Position numbers and translations under genes: made by a program. A stretch of DNA of 64,000 bases from Hetaerina americana (Eukaryota; Arthropoda; Insecta; Odonata; Calopterygidae), in assembly GCA_022747635.1 (NCBI GenBank), contig JAKTNV010000014.1, forward strand, positions 12,803,110 to 12,867,109. Direction: 5' to 3'. The stretch's first letter is position 1, and the number at the start of each line of letters is the position of its first letter. A model generated the notes under the pieces. The model worked only from the letters and a program-made list of their open reading frames with translations, did no database searches and was not told the origin of the DNA. Below are positions 1-61,500 of this stretch, piece by piece.

Positions 1-3000
1 TTGCTACAATTATTTTTTCCAGTAACATTGCAAGAATTAAAAAAGGTTTCTGCATTAATACCAACTCAACCAGCTCATTACAAGAGTGCCCTAGCTCTTT
101 GTGTGTTTTCTAGCAGAGTTTTACCATGTTTGTTGGTATCTTGAGGAAAAAACAAGCATTTAAAGTCACTAACATTTCAGTGATTTGGAACCTAAATTTA
201 CATCCTTGCTTTGGAAAACATAACCATTCCTCAATGTAGTTAGGTATTCTTTCTAGGGGCCGTAATGTATGGCTAGGCTTTTCATGTAGTCTTTTCCTGT
301 ATGGTGGTACCATATATATATGGCGTGACTAAGAGATTAGGGTATATGTAGCAGGTAGAATCTGTTGTTGACCCTTGAATGAGAATATTGACAAAGGAAT
401 CCTTTCACAGATATGGAAAGGTTTCGAATGTTATAAAATATAAGGGTTTAAATAACAATAAAGTACCACATTTACCTGAATAAGTGTAGGTTAAAATGCC
501 AAACATCTTTCATAGTAGTGGTGATCAGATGTACACCAAATAAAACTCAACTGTACCTTATTGAACAGACATTTACTATCATAGGCTGTACATACCGGTA
601 ATGACTACCATTGTAAATACATTGCAAATACATGGGCCAACCCTTAAATTACATAATTTATCCTAAAAATATAACTTACAGGTATGATACTATTTTCTAT
701 ACACTACGTACAACTTCTTATCAAACTTCAAATCACAAGAAACTCTCATCACAACAGCTTAGCTACAAACTTGGCCACTTGAAAAAGGAACTTCTTACAA
801 GTGCCCAAACACACAGCCCAACAAAACAACTGATACATGTTACCTTGCTATTTTTATATATAATCTGTAATGTCACCCAACAACAAAGTTATATTGGGAA
901 TTACACAAAGAACTTTTTAATGATTGCACCAAGTAAAAATTTCCAGTCGGCAATAGAATTTTCTGGAAGCACATTTTTATAATTAGGACTTTGATTAATA
1001 AAAGTAAATACATTTAAAAAACCAAGAGAACCTAATACATTTTCCCAAAGATAAGAGTGAAATTACTGAATTAAGGGAAAAATTATAACCACTAATTAAA
1101 TTTTACTTAAGATACCTGAAGCTATCTTTAATACAATATTTAATAAAGGTATTACGTAAAATCCAAACATTATACCATTTTGTGATACCATTAATTGCCT
1201 TAAATATGAATTAGAGGTGTTACATGTAGATAACTGCCATAATGTTACATTACACAACAACTTTGCAGGATTGATCGCACAATGCCTACAACAACAACAA
1301 AACTTCTTACAGCCATCCCCATATGCTGACAATTGTATCTTTTGTTTTGAACTGAAGGCAAAAGTAATTCAGTGCAAAGAATTTTCCTTTTCAATTATTA
1401 AAGTACTGTTCCCATATTTTTTTAAGAATCCATGAATTATAATAAAATAAAACTTGAATCTTTTAAATGGAATGCTTACATTTTATCCACATGGACCAAA
1501 CATTTCTATAGTAGCAATACAATAATTATAAAAGCCACATGGAAATGATATATGCAGAGCTACTGTTATGACGTAAGCAATATGTTTGTATCACAGTGTC
1601 ATATTTTAAACAATGAGCAAGAAGCATTCATATAAAATCTATTTGCATTTCAAATACATACTTTATAATACATTCATCCATGAAATATTTACATTCACAG
1701 CACATATTAATATTAATAGCAAATGATGAGACACTTTGTTGTACTAAACATCACTTAATGTAAATCAAAGTTCTTTCACATTTCTGTAACTTGCACAATT
1801 AACCAAACAAATTACCAGTGTGTCACATTATGTAAATGAATTTGGAGATGTTGATGATAAAACTAACACACACACACACCCATACACACATTTCTATTAA
1901 GACGCCATGAGCAGAGAAACCATCATGGTTTATATAAAGACCTAAATACAATATAAAATTTAAATGAGGAACTTGACAATAAAGAAAGATACGGTCACTT
2001 TATTTGGGTATTGTTTGAGGGGCCATGTGACTTAATATGACAACCACAAAATTGTAACATTAAAATTATTAGAAAAATATGTCATGACTCTGGTACACAT
2101 TTTTTTGTTGTGAAAGTATGTACCAGCAACTGATATGGCAAACATTTTGGTTTAGCCATGTTTTTTCCTATAACTTGTATAAACTTGAATCACTCGAATT
2201 TGATAAGAAAAATTCACATTAAAAACCAAAATCAAGTGACTGAGCTCCACAATCTACTCAATAAAAACGAATATTCGGGTCTACATGGTTTACAAATACA
2301 CACATTCTTTTTTAAAATCAACTTCCTATAGGTAAAAACACTTTTTGTCATTTTTTTATTTGACTGTAACGAGTATAATAAGAAATGTGAGCTTTAATCA
2401 ACAAGTAATTTGGTGTCAACAAGGCAACTAACTAAAAATCAATTAGAGAACCAGCTCCTTAACTATGCTGCTTCACTAACAGGCAGTGGTAATATCAATG
2501 GACAAATTAAGTCATCTCTCACAAATTGGCATTCTCATTTGCATGTATCTGTCATTTCCTCAACCCAAAAATCCTAACAGGTTAAATCATAACTACTTCT
2601 TCATACTCTGGTATTTAACGCAATAATGAATTTCACATTACTACATTATTTCCACCACCAAAAACAAAATAGTGTACTTAAAATTGCTCATCGTATGGTG
2701 GAAATTTTTTAACTATCCAAACAATTATACGCTAATGGGGAAACAGAAAATGTCACTCTTGGTAAAAAATAATGAGCTAGTCCTCTACAAACCAAGCAAA
2801 TGGCACTTTTGATAATTAAGGTAACATCTTATAGTAGAATATCTTTCAGCACCACAGAGCACAGTAATTTCTGCACACTGTCACTCTTATTAGTGATGAA
2901 TTAGGTATGAATTAGAATCACTAGAATATATCAAATCACAATCACACCAGACCATGCATAACATAATAAAATCTCAACATCCATCTACCGTTCACTCATG

Positions 3001-5736
3001 AAAACTTGTAGCAATACTAATGATACCTCATAAGTAATTACTTACTGGATAGAATCATTTTAACAAGCTGAAAAAATAAAAAAAGATCCAAAAGAGGCTT
3101 TCACAGGAAGGCAAGAACACAACCACACACACACAAACATACAGGTACAAATATGCATGCATTAACATACACACTTAAGGAATCACAGGTAGCTAAGCCG
3201 TAGGAGTCCCTGACCCCTCAATAAACTGATATGGCTCAAACATCTCACATCAAGGAGGTGGAGTGTCGACTGAATAGGTAGTTTAAAATTGTGAGACTTC
3301 AGACAAAATACAAGCTGGACTTAAATAGACTTTTCAAGTCAGGTTGTCTATTCAGTCTCAGAGAAGGACCTAAAGGTTTAAATGAGGGCCCAAGACGTTA
3401 CTTATCAAATTATGAATTGAAAAAAGACTGTCCAAATTGACTGTAGAAATGTCACTCTAGCAATGCCTTGCCATCATTGAACATTGTGATAATCACAGAA
3501 CCTCCTCCTTTTATCGAGTGAATACTCGTTTCTGATAAGGCACTTAATGTAAGAATGAAATAGTTAACCAATGACCATCTAGTGCAGTTTCCTTTTACTG
3601 ACATTAGATTCAAGGAGAAGGCCATTTTAATTAAAATATTTCAAGGACTACAAAGTGGCAAGTGTGGAAGATCAACATTAATGCTATTAAAAGGGCCAAA
3701 ATAGCACACAGGTTACACACCTCTTCCCATTGAGTAATGTTGTCAATGATAATCATGTAACTGATCTTTAAAGTAAGGGCTCAGGGCAACAGTCCACAGC
3801 ATACACAACAACATTACACAGGCAGACAGAGTAGATGGGAATAATCCTAGGGGACACCCATGATGACTGCTACAGCTTTTATTAGCATGCCTTAATTTCT
3901 AGCTTATCTTTAATTCCAGCTAATTTAAGAGGATAAATTCTCCTCTCCTCTAGTAATCACATAGTATTAAGCTCCAAATTTGCTTACTTTTAATCACTTG
4001 AAATTTAGATCAACTTGAATATCATTAATGAGACTCCACATTACAGGGTATAAAATCTTCTATCATTTGACAGCTATGGAACTTATAAGTATGAATGTGC
4101 ACACTTATTCACTGTAATGTTAAATTGTTTCATTAAAATGCCAAAAACTCACATAACATTTTTAAAAATTAAACAAAACACTGAAAAACAGCAAGAAAAA
4201 TTAGAAAATTTTCATATTCAAATATTTCTATCTACAAGAAAAAAATCAATGATCATTCTGTCATTAGTTCCTTTTATCAAATTTAGAACTTACACTAGAA
4301 CAAGAGGGAAGAGGAGACTTAGATACTTAAAAAAATAAATTAGAAATTGAACTTGCAATAAGAGCCTAAATCAATTTTAACAATAAACTTAATTACATTA
4401 TATAAGGCCTAAAATATTATCGGATAATTAATGTTTTATTAATCACTAAATTATGATATAACAAATTATTATCACCTAACTTACTGAAAAATTATTTTTT
4501 GAAATAAGATTGGGTTAAGTTAGCACGAGAAGGACTACTTGATATTGATTTTTATGCCAACCTGAATCTAACCAGAGGTGACATACAATGATTCACACAT
4601 ACAAACAACACTAAGGATAATTTATCCAAAAACTGCTTGGCCATTTACTCCCCATTCCATTTTCCATCCTCATGGCCATCCTTATTTTAACTACCCCAAT
4701 CAAAGGAAATACATATTTCCAAGGAGAAGCATGCGAGCCACCTACACATTGCCTCTTTCTAGACAATACTATCTTATCTGCTCAGGTATAAATTATTTTC
4801 GAAGATAACACTTAACAAAGAGCTACAGCTTTGAATTAATGCCCCCCCTCCCTCCCACGAGTGTTTAATTCACTTGTTTCTTCTGCACTCTCCATTATGT
4901 ACTCACACCTTAAGTATTACATCATTTGCACGGAGCTTTTCTTCAAATAGTAACTTGGGAAAAAAAAGTTATACTTCTTGATGCGGCGGTGTTCTGCCAA
5001 CACACTGATTTGGCCCCTTTGTATACCCTGCCCTCCCACCCAATGATTGACAAAATTACGCTATTCAAGAGAAAGGGCAGACTGCAGACCCTCTTCCTCT
5101 GTGCCTGCCGTCTCCCTTCTGAGCCCATTTGCCCATCAAATTTGGGCTTGGGCTCGTTTTTTTGATTCCCACCCACCCATTGGTTGCCAGTGGTTTCACC
5201 CACCCCACCCACCCAAAGTTTTGGTGCCTGTCCCCCAAGCTAGGGAGGGAGGGAGATCAGCTTCTTCACAAAAATTTCCTGGAACGAGAAATGGAGACCA
5301 ATGAGGGTGATGACATTGGTATAATACAGAAAAAGCATCATTTACACTTATACTGCTGCTCAGAATTTTGAACTAAGCTAATTAAAAACCAAAAGATGAT
5401 TTTGAAGAACAATTAAAACTCCATAACTATTTCAATGTGACTAATGAAAAAATATACCAAACCAAGATTTACCTGAAAATAGGTTTTATAGTTTTAGTTT
5501 TACACAGGGTCATATGATTTTCTTTGAAGTAAATATATACCAAAACCAAACCACAGTAATCAACCGGAAAGTTGATTCGATAGTTAAGGATAGAGATCAC
5601 GTAGTACTAAGCCTTATATTTCACAAGAAATTCACATTTGATGGAAGGGGAGTCCCAGCTCCTTCCCCTGTGTCACCAATATTTTCCTAGGAAGGGCTGC
5701 TGCCCAAAACATTACACATTGAATAAAGCTGAGGGT
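1..5736. other. 3' UTR or 3' flank of transportin-1, no gene recognised
   Basis: AT-rich sequence without a protein frame I can recognise. It has a short (AC)n run near 1866-1879, another near 3122-3146 and a pyrimidine-rich, locally GC-rich patch at about 5150-5260 with repeated CACCC. Because the last coding exon may splice into a distant UTR exon, part of this stretch could be transcribed 3' UTR; nothing in the sequence proves it. Confidence 0.5.
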
Positions 5737-5833
5737 TCCAAAGAAACTGCGGGAGATGCCGCAACAGTAACTTTTAACAGAGTCATCCGCTAATGTGCAT
5801 TTCAATGCAACAATTTCAGTGTAAAAATCATTC

Positions 5834-5905
5834 GCCTTGACTGGGACTCGAACCCAGATCCCTCAATATTCGGTCGAGTGCTTTAGCCACTTAAGCTACC
5901 GAGGC
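5834..5905 (-). repeat. tRNA-like head of repeat family A (anticodon-loop GAA)
   Basis: 72-nt cloverleaf: D stem GCTT/AAGC, anticodon stem CTCGA/TTGAG with loop CCGAATA, T stem CTGGG/CCCAG around TTCGAGT, acceptor stem 6 of 7 pairs. Box B reads GGTTCGAGTCC. The anticodon position reads GAA, as in tRNA-Phe. It sits inside a multi-copy repeat and has a mismatch in the acceptor stem, so I treat it as a SINE head and not a working tRNA gene. Confidence 0.75.
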
Positions 5906-6261
5906 GTCCTCTTAAACTCTGAAATTTTGGGGCTTTTAAAGGAACTAGATGTTGTGACGAAATACCGTACATACAATGTCACATGCATTTCGTAGTCGTG
6001 CGCGAGGCGCCACTGTCCACGAGGTTAAAGCCAACTTTAAACACTTATGGTGTTAATACTTGGACAAATTCCAAAGAAACTGCGGGAAATGCCGCAACTC
6101 CCACAGTTTCTTTGGAATTTGTCAAAGTATTAACACTATTTAACCTCGTGGACAGTGGTGCCTCGCGCACGACTACGAATGCATGTGACATTGTATGTAC
6201 GGTATTTCGTCACAACATCTAGTTCCTTTAAAAGCCCCAAAATTTCAGAGTTTAAGAGGAC

Positions 6262-6333
6262 GCCTCGGTAGCTTAAGTGGCTAAAGCACTCGACCGGATA
6301 TTGAGGGATCTGGGTTCGAGTCCCAGTCAAGGC
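6262..6333 (+). repeat. tRNA-like head of repeat family A (anticodon-loop GGA)
   Basis: Mirror copy of the cloverleaf in the other arm. It differs in the anticodon loop (CCGGATA), so the anticodon would read GGA. The D, anticodon and T stems are intact. Short inverted repeats flank it (CAAAATTTCAGAG at 6238-6250 and CTCTGAAATTGTTG at 6348-6361). Confidence 0.75.
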
Positions 6334-6378
6334 GAATGATTTTTACACTCTGAAATTGTTGCATTGAAAGCTGAGGGT

Positions 6379-7557
6379 GCTTGAGATATCACCTAGGATG
6401 AAACCCCCCAGCGAGTAGCCCTAACCTCCACTCCCTTGACTACAACACTCTCAAAATAAATATGTATACAAGATACATAAAATGCCTATGCATTGAATGA
6501 GATACAAAAACTTACAAGAAACTTGTTTTATGATGCATTGAGCTTCTGGACTATGATGCATTGAGCAAAGCTGTCCAAGGAACATAATTATTGATAATGA
6601 ATGGAGGGTAAGAATGAAAGTAATGCCTACCCCGTATATTTGGTAACAAACATGGTCACAACTAAGTTCCTCATTCATAAAAACTAACAAAGTCAAGCTA
6701 AATCAATTCAATCAGGATTAGGCAATGAGATTTTTCATTTATTACAGGTTAAACAACCTAAATTTGAGAATTTCACATGGAAACCCACCTAAATCATGAA
6801 AAATATGATTGAATATTTCACTATACAAAAAAAATTTAATGGGGCATGTGGCTAGTCATTCAAAGAGTAGTGTGGAAGCAGCCTTAAGGAAACACATCGC
6901 ATTATATTAAATATCCACAAATCACCAAGTTCTGCACAACCCATTTCTATCACAGTCTCCTGGAAATGATCAAATAATTCTTCTTTCTGTTTGGCTTGGA
7001 AAATTTAAATAATCACTGATTATTGTGTACACTTTGAGGATTACTAATGAAACTTCTCTCAAAATGACTATGCGTAGTGATTGTTGGTTCATATACAAAC
7101 AGAGGCTTCAATTCTTTCCAAATTGTTCTTTAACTTGTATTACTTAGTTTTCAGGTATATCTACAATCATAAGTAAGCAGAATTTCAATTTATCTTGTAC
7201 ATAATGTTTCTTTAAATACTTTTTTTCAGTCAACATAAACTCAATTATCTACCAATTCCTTGCTTTATTATCTAAATTTATTCCACAAATAACATGCTTC
7301 ACAGTTAATTAATTCCAGATAGAAGAAATAAAGACTGGTGTAGTTACCAATCAAAAAAATATAATACTGTTACGATGATTGAAAGGATGAAAACTGATGA
7401 TTTAAAGTAGGCAATAGGCAAACATTAAAAAAGGAGAAAACACTATAAAAATAAGGCAACTATAAAAAATACATTGATAAAATCTCAAAGCAAATGCTTT
7501 CAATTTTAACTATCAACAGACGAGGATATTGCATGCAATCAGGTACTTTTGACTTAC
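6379..7557. other. AT-rich 3' region, nothing recognised
   Basis: No coding frame or repeat could be recognised apart from the candidate AATAAA signals on the minus strand. It lies just beyond the transportin-1 stop exon. Confidence 0.4.
7264..7282 (-). promoter_or_regulatory. Candidate polyadenylation signals for transportin-1
   Basis: Two AATAAA hexamers lie on the minus strand (7264-7269 and 7277-7282), about 330-350 nt after the stop codon. They would serve an unspliced 3' UTR. If the UTR donor at 7557 is used, the real end lies elsewhere, perhaps much further down. AATAAA is common by chance in sequence this AT-rich. Confidence 0.3.
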
Positions 7558-7613
7558 CATTCACTGTAAAAACCCCGACCCATTCCCGCTTCCTTTTGAG
7601 TTCATCCCAAGCC

Positions 7614-55946
<48,333 letters not shown>

Positions 55947-58900
55947 CTATAAAAGAAAAACAACAAAATTAAAGACAATATGGGCCATTAATAGTGGACT
56001 GACAAATTATAATAATGGAAACATTTGCTGTAAAAATTAATGAATGATAAAAATTGAGGTGTTTTGTTGATTACGTGTTCTGTAATTTTTAACTAATAAA
56101 TCCCAACATATTTTAATGACCCATAAACAAATATAAACTGAAATGAGTGACTAAAACTTTAGTAGTCAACAAATATCAATCATGCTAATAAGTAATTATT
56201 GAAGGAAAAAGTCAATTGTTAATAATAAATAGGTTCATTTAAATTAATAAAGCACTTAAAATTTATCATCATAAGGATGGGCAATTAAATTATATTGGAC
56301 AATATAAATTAAGTACTACACAATTTCAAGTTGACATACTTTTTAATAACATAACCAAAATTTACTATGGGTTTTAAATAGCTTCAAAAAATTTGTAAAT
56401 GCTAACAAATTCTGCAAAAAAATTCCAAATTATAGTAGCTTAACAATAAAATTAAATAGACAACAAACATACTCTATGCAGCTAATTTAAACAACTTCAT
56501 TAACACCAAACAAAGATTTTTGGACAAAGCCACATTGTAATGATTGTCAGAGAAGCATGATGTAAGCAAAATTTATTGATGCTAATGACAGAGACTTCAA
56601 TATTCTGTCACATTAAAATTCATTTAGGATAGATTTATAAGCCACAATGAACAGCATGTGTTATTTGATTTCTGCATTTAAAACAAACGGTCTTTCGCAT
56701 GACCCAACAGGAACATGATGCTATTAAATCATGGAATATAAGGAAATGTTTCACAAAATAAAGAGTAATATTCAGATAAATTTCGTGACTCTGAAAACAC
56801 CATCAACGTAAAACCAATATTTTGTTTAATTAAAATAATTGAATAAATGAGAAATTTAGTACATCTGCATAAAAACAAATACAAATTTAAAAAAATTATC
56901 TTTGAAAAAAATACTGAGTTTGGCAACAAAAACCACTGGACATACATGATATTACTACTCTTAGATATGCCTTAATTAAGAGTGGCATAAATCAACTTAT
57001 CTCCCATGTTCATATAAATACATAGATAATTTTAACAGCTATTACATTTACACTAACTGTAAAAAGAACTACTTTCAAAAGGTGATCGACAGGAAAAAGC
57101 AGAGGCACCTGTGAAAGCATGGGAAGGTTGTACCACTTCAGAACCAAGCCTAAGAATTAAACAGGGCAAGAATCACACAAAATTCAAAAACAGCTTAATA
57201 AGTATTTAACACTTAACAAATGGTATCAATGAATAGTGATAACTTTGGATTTCTTCAGTAACTAAAATGAAAGTCTGCACACGGCCACTCCTCACAAAGA
57301 ATAAGTCAATGAGAAAAAACACAGTAGAAGTGATATAAGCTTGGTAGATGTTAATAAGTACGTACCTGTGTCATCTAATGTTTTTGTTATTAAATAAACC
57401 TAGTGAATGATCAATTCTCTTACTTCCAAAGAATTGTAACAGTCATTCAGATAAAATATTACAGACCTAGTAGTAATTATGGTCAATGGCAAAAGCAGCA
57501 TATAATTAATGAGAGTACACCAATTATGGATGGTAAGGGAAAATAATAGATGCAGAATTAGAAAAAAAAATAAATATAAAATTAGCGTCACACAAAAATT
57601 GCCTAAAATCTTTGAGAGAAATTCTTTATAGAAATATCCTCTTGAGAATTAATTAAATGATCAAAAAGTATAAAAAGCTCGAAAACAATGGTTAAGAATG
57701 AGTTAGGGGGAAAAATGTTGAGAATTTATAAATTATTGTAGACTAGTAACATGAACATGTACAAAACCAATGCAATTTTGGGTATCTTCTCAGCAAATTA
57801 ATATTATTTGTGTCCACACAAATGCAAAGAAATTTCTCCTATGTAGTTAAAATTCAAATGATCTAATTCCTTAATTAACTACTCCTGAGTTTTCTCATTT
57901 TCCAAATCAATTGTTGCTGATTTCATCCACTACAACCATAATTAGACAACCTAATGCATAAATTGATATATTTCAAATGTTATTAGTTATGGAAACTAGT
58001 AAAAGAGTGGAACCCCCATTTAAAGTAAAGCATCTTGTGTGGGCCTTGAAGGAAGTTATTCCTTTAATTGGGAGCTTTATTATGATCGTCATGAAATGAG
58101 AAAGCATTGCTTTCATGGAAAAATTCAACTTCTCTAAATGGCTTTCTGGAGAGGCCTCATTCTCACAGATTACTATAAACCAGAATTAACATAAAAAATT
58201 GCACAAATCCAGCCAAAAACTAGCCAGTTCAGTGGTCATCCCTCCCCAGTGATGTAGCCAAAGAACTGCTGTAAAATGCCTTTAAAGGGAATATTTCAAA
58301 TGCAGTGTCATCACATTCCCCAAATGACAAGTAAGGATCATAATAGCAACTTTGCTATAGACCACAGGGAGGCATTTCACTAACTCCCTTAACTTCTTCA
58401 TTTTCATTCCAGCAGATGCTCCTACATTAATTTTCTTATCTTTCATCCACAACTTTTCCTCTTGAATTTGACTTTAAGGCTATCAATAAAATATGAACTG
58501 AATAGTTTTCCATAACTATGAAAAAGTGCAAAATGATGCTGCTCCTAAATCGTACCTAATCATAATATAGTTTCTTTAACTTTTCAGAGTCACCAGGCAT
58601 TTTTTACATGTACCTCTATTTAATGTGGCGTGTTAACTATGCATTCATTTAAATTCAGCCTTTCTCCTACAAAATTCGAATGTTTCCTCCCTGCAGTCAC
58701 TCCTTGCACCTAAATTGTACTACACTACCTCAATCCTATCTCTCCCTTCAGCCACCATTGTGATCCAATTATTATCGAATGTTTCCTCCCAGCTCTTTCC
58801 CACAATAATTTTCTCTACTTGATCATGCACCCTGTTTATTACTTCCTTACCATGTTTACTTATAGGAATACCAGCAGTGGATAATACTCCAAGTACAAGT

Positions 58901-60539
58901 GAATTCCATCAGCAAAAAGCTGTTCCTCAGCTTTCATCAAAATGTGTACCCTCATTATTAGCATTCACATACATAATTCTGAAATTACAGTCTTCTTTAT
59001 AATTCGCTGCTTACACAGCCAAGAATGACAAGGTAATTCCAGCAAGCCATGCAGATGTTTAGTCTCTAAAATGATTTTACTTCACATAATCAAAAGGAAT
59101 TCACAGATAGTTTTAAAAATTTAGAATGAAAACGATAAAAAATAACAAAAGAAAGGCCATATTATAACAGCATGTGGAATTCTTAAAAACAATACCTTAA
59201 TCAACTGCAAAATGAAAGGTAGTCAAAATTGTATTGTATTATGTAGTGTTTAGGGCTGTGGAGTTACCAGCCTCTTAACTTTATTTTCATGATTGTACTG
59301 GCAAACTTTTCCATTTCTTATAGCTAACACCCTTCAAAGAAGTGTCGCAAGAATATACTAAATATTAAATGGATAGATAAAATTTGAAATGAGAAAGCAT
59401 AAAGAGGCTAAGGGAAGAGTTAATGAGTAGTACTAATAAGAAAGGAAGCAGATTCATTAGGTACATTTAGATTAAGATGTGGAATATCATTCAAATATTT
59501 AGCTTGATATAGACTATCTTAAATAAAAGGAAAACAAAGGGAAGATGCCACAATAATGAAAACTACACCAATAAAAGAAACAAATACATGAATAAAGGAC
59601 ATATTTAAGCAAAAATGCCTATCAAGGCACAAGTTAATCATCACTCACTATTTAAGAATACAGCACTGCAACAACCCAACATTAAGATGAAAATAATAAT
59701 GAATAAATTGCTAGACACAGTGAAGCAACTAAAACCAGAAATATATTTTAAAGTTTTAAAGATAAAATAAACAAAATTTTCACCTATTTGAGGATGTTCA
59801 GATTCATATAGTGATTAAACACCAAAATCAAGTAGGAAGTACTTTTGTAGCAGCATACGCAAGTACTCTTATCTCTCTAAAAACCATGGTCATAGATTAG
59901 TTGAAGAACATACCATAAAAATTCAGGTACCTGAAACTTCCAGACCCAACCAAATTTGGAACAAAAAAATTCTGGGTGGAGGAATTTATATTATATCATT
60001 TGTTTCTTAGCAATACTTAAGTTCCATTATGCATATTTAATACACAATTATGGAAAACATGAGACTAACAATATCATGAACTTTATGCCACTAAGATAAA
60101 TCTTAAAAACAGCCCATAGGCTTTCTGGAAATATACAACTTAGGTCCCTGGCACCTGATAAGAATATTTCGAGTACCTAATTTACATAGTACTATAAATA
60201 TATAATGATATTAAAATACAACATAACTTCAACAAGGTATCACAATGTGTCCCTCACCAATTTTATTCAAATTTTGACAGGATGGGAGTATAATGAAATT
60301 GAATTATTCATATGAATTTCCCATAGCACAAATCTACATAGTATATTTGATATACAATCCATTTCTGCCTTGGGGATATCATTCAATGAGGAGTTCCTGG
60401 ATCTTTCCTATTCCATAGCCAAAGGCCTCAGCTCATGGAATTTAAGGGTAAAATTAGGGGATTAATTGAAAATGGGTTAACTTCTTGCTAGGATAGGCAT
60501 AAATATCAAGCTTCCAGGGCACCATCATATTGAACAGAA
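55947..60539. other. Upstream intron of transportin-1, nothing firm
   Basis: No further transportin exon was found although I looked for the conserved NTCEGAFGAL and SPLIRATVG segments on the minus strand. AT-rich, with a slightly GC-richer part at 58200-58960. Confidence 0.45.
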
Positions 60540-61500
60540 TACACATACCATGGCAAGTTTTGATATACTCGAGGACTAAGTCCTTCTACATTTCAAAATC
60601 CCTCATTACATGATACTAAATAGCTACACCAACAACACCCCACACTACCATAACATTCTTCAACTCAATTAACAAGCCTTATCTTTTCCTGCCTCTACTT
60701 TACTTACCCAACACTCTTCCCTCTTAAGCAGTCTTAACCTTTCAATTGTGAAAAAATGTCCTGCATTCTTTGAATTTCTCTCAGAAAATTCTTTGCCCCC
60801 ACCAAGCCTACTCTTCCTACTTTATGGCTACTTACTTTTATTTCCCCAACCACTTCATTTTTTCTTCGATTCCTTTCACCAATTCTATTCTATACCCATA
60901 TCTTCAAAGACTCCAATCTATGCTTATCATTTTCTTGCTTTAAGAATTGGAGTCACACTTAAACTATGCTCCATACCAACGTTTCCCTAATGTTTTTGGC
61001 CAAACTTATTCTTGAAGTGCTTGTCCATCATCTTCACAATAAGTTCTTTACCTAACTAAACACTTGACTTAAACTAATGAACTTATAACTTGGTCTAACT
61101 GCACCAGCATTCTTAAATAGGTCAAGTTCTTCCTGCTCAAGTCTATGTCCTCCATTTATAAGGTTTAAACTACCCTTCCTGTTTTTTTTATTACCAATTC
61201 TCAACCCAAACATATCAAGAGTGGTCCTGTAATCGGCTTGTCAATGATTACAATCCCATGACTGACTAATTAAATAAAATTTCATCACCTTAAATTGAAA
61301 CTGCTTGTTCAGCTCTCCACTTCCTTTCATTAATTCCTACAGCCACTCCCAGGCATCTCTCACCATTTTCTCAATTAATGCATTGTAAAGAATGGGTGAC
61401 AACACAACCCTGTCTTATACCTCCCCCCAATCAACACTGCCTGATTTCTTAGCTGATACTAGATAACCTGGGTAGTCTGAATTGCATTGGTTTTGGAATA
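60540..61500 (-). mobile_element. LINE reverse-transcriptase relic
   Basis: The minus strand reads GGIRQGCV then, after a one-base shift, LSPILYNALIEKM, which is the RT palm motif of non-LTR retrotransposons. Further on come FGLRIGNKKNRKGSLNLI and GHRLEQEEL, then RLESLKIWV-like and RNRRKNEVVG, which match the order of RT thumb and C-terminal regions. It has many stops and shifts. The clade (RTE, CR1 or Jockey-like) cannot be fixed, and neither end was found. Confidence 0.55.

Larger units (their letters stand above)
5737..6366. mobile_element. Inverted (head-to-head) dimer of a tRNA-derived repeat, with 12-bp target duplication
   Basis: Two copies of one element face each other around about 6098. 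The matched arms run from about 5800 inward and from about 6369 inward. Each holds a tRNA-like head, a block reading CACGAGGTTAAAG or its complement, and GAAACTGCGGGAGATGCCGC at the far end. The whole unit is bounded by the perfect direct repeat AAAGCTGAGGGT (5725-5736 and 6367-6378). The duplication shows that the dimer was inserted as one piece. Related copies lie at 15.5-16.4, 20.7-21.2 and 21.7 kb. The class is uncertain: a tRNA-type SINE fits the head and the target duplication, but the long inverted arrangement is unusual. Confidence 0.8.

Noticed and set aside
1866..1879. CRISPR-like or functional repeat array in the (AC)n tracts
   Set aside because: They are only short microsatellites; no spacer structure, and the genome is eukaryotic.
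4117..4338. Lysine-rich 73-residue frame
   Set aside because: Composition is typical of AT-rich noncoding DNA; no domain or conserved motif.
5047..5304. Overlapping open frames on both strands in a proline-rich, GC-richer patch
   Set aside because: Several frames are open at once because of CACCC-type low complexity. No start context, splice frame or family similarity supports a gene.
5834..6333. Working tRNA-Phe or tRNA-Ser genes
   Set aside because: They lie in a repeat family with several decayed copies, have an acceptor mismatch, and are bounded by a target duplication. A Ser tRNA would also need a long variable arm.
58600..58960. Possible LINE endonuclease fragment on the minus strand
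   Set aside because: A few suggestive words (NNWITMVAEGRDRIEVV) but no catalytic motif. For the RT relic at 61 kb it would lie on the wrong (3') side.
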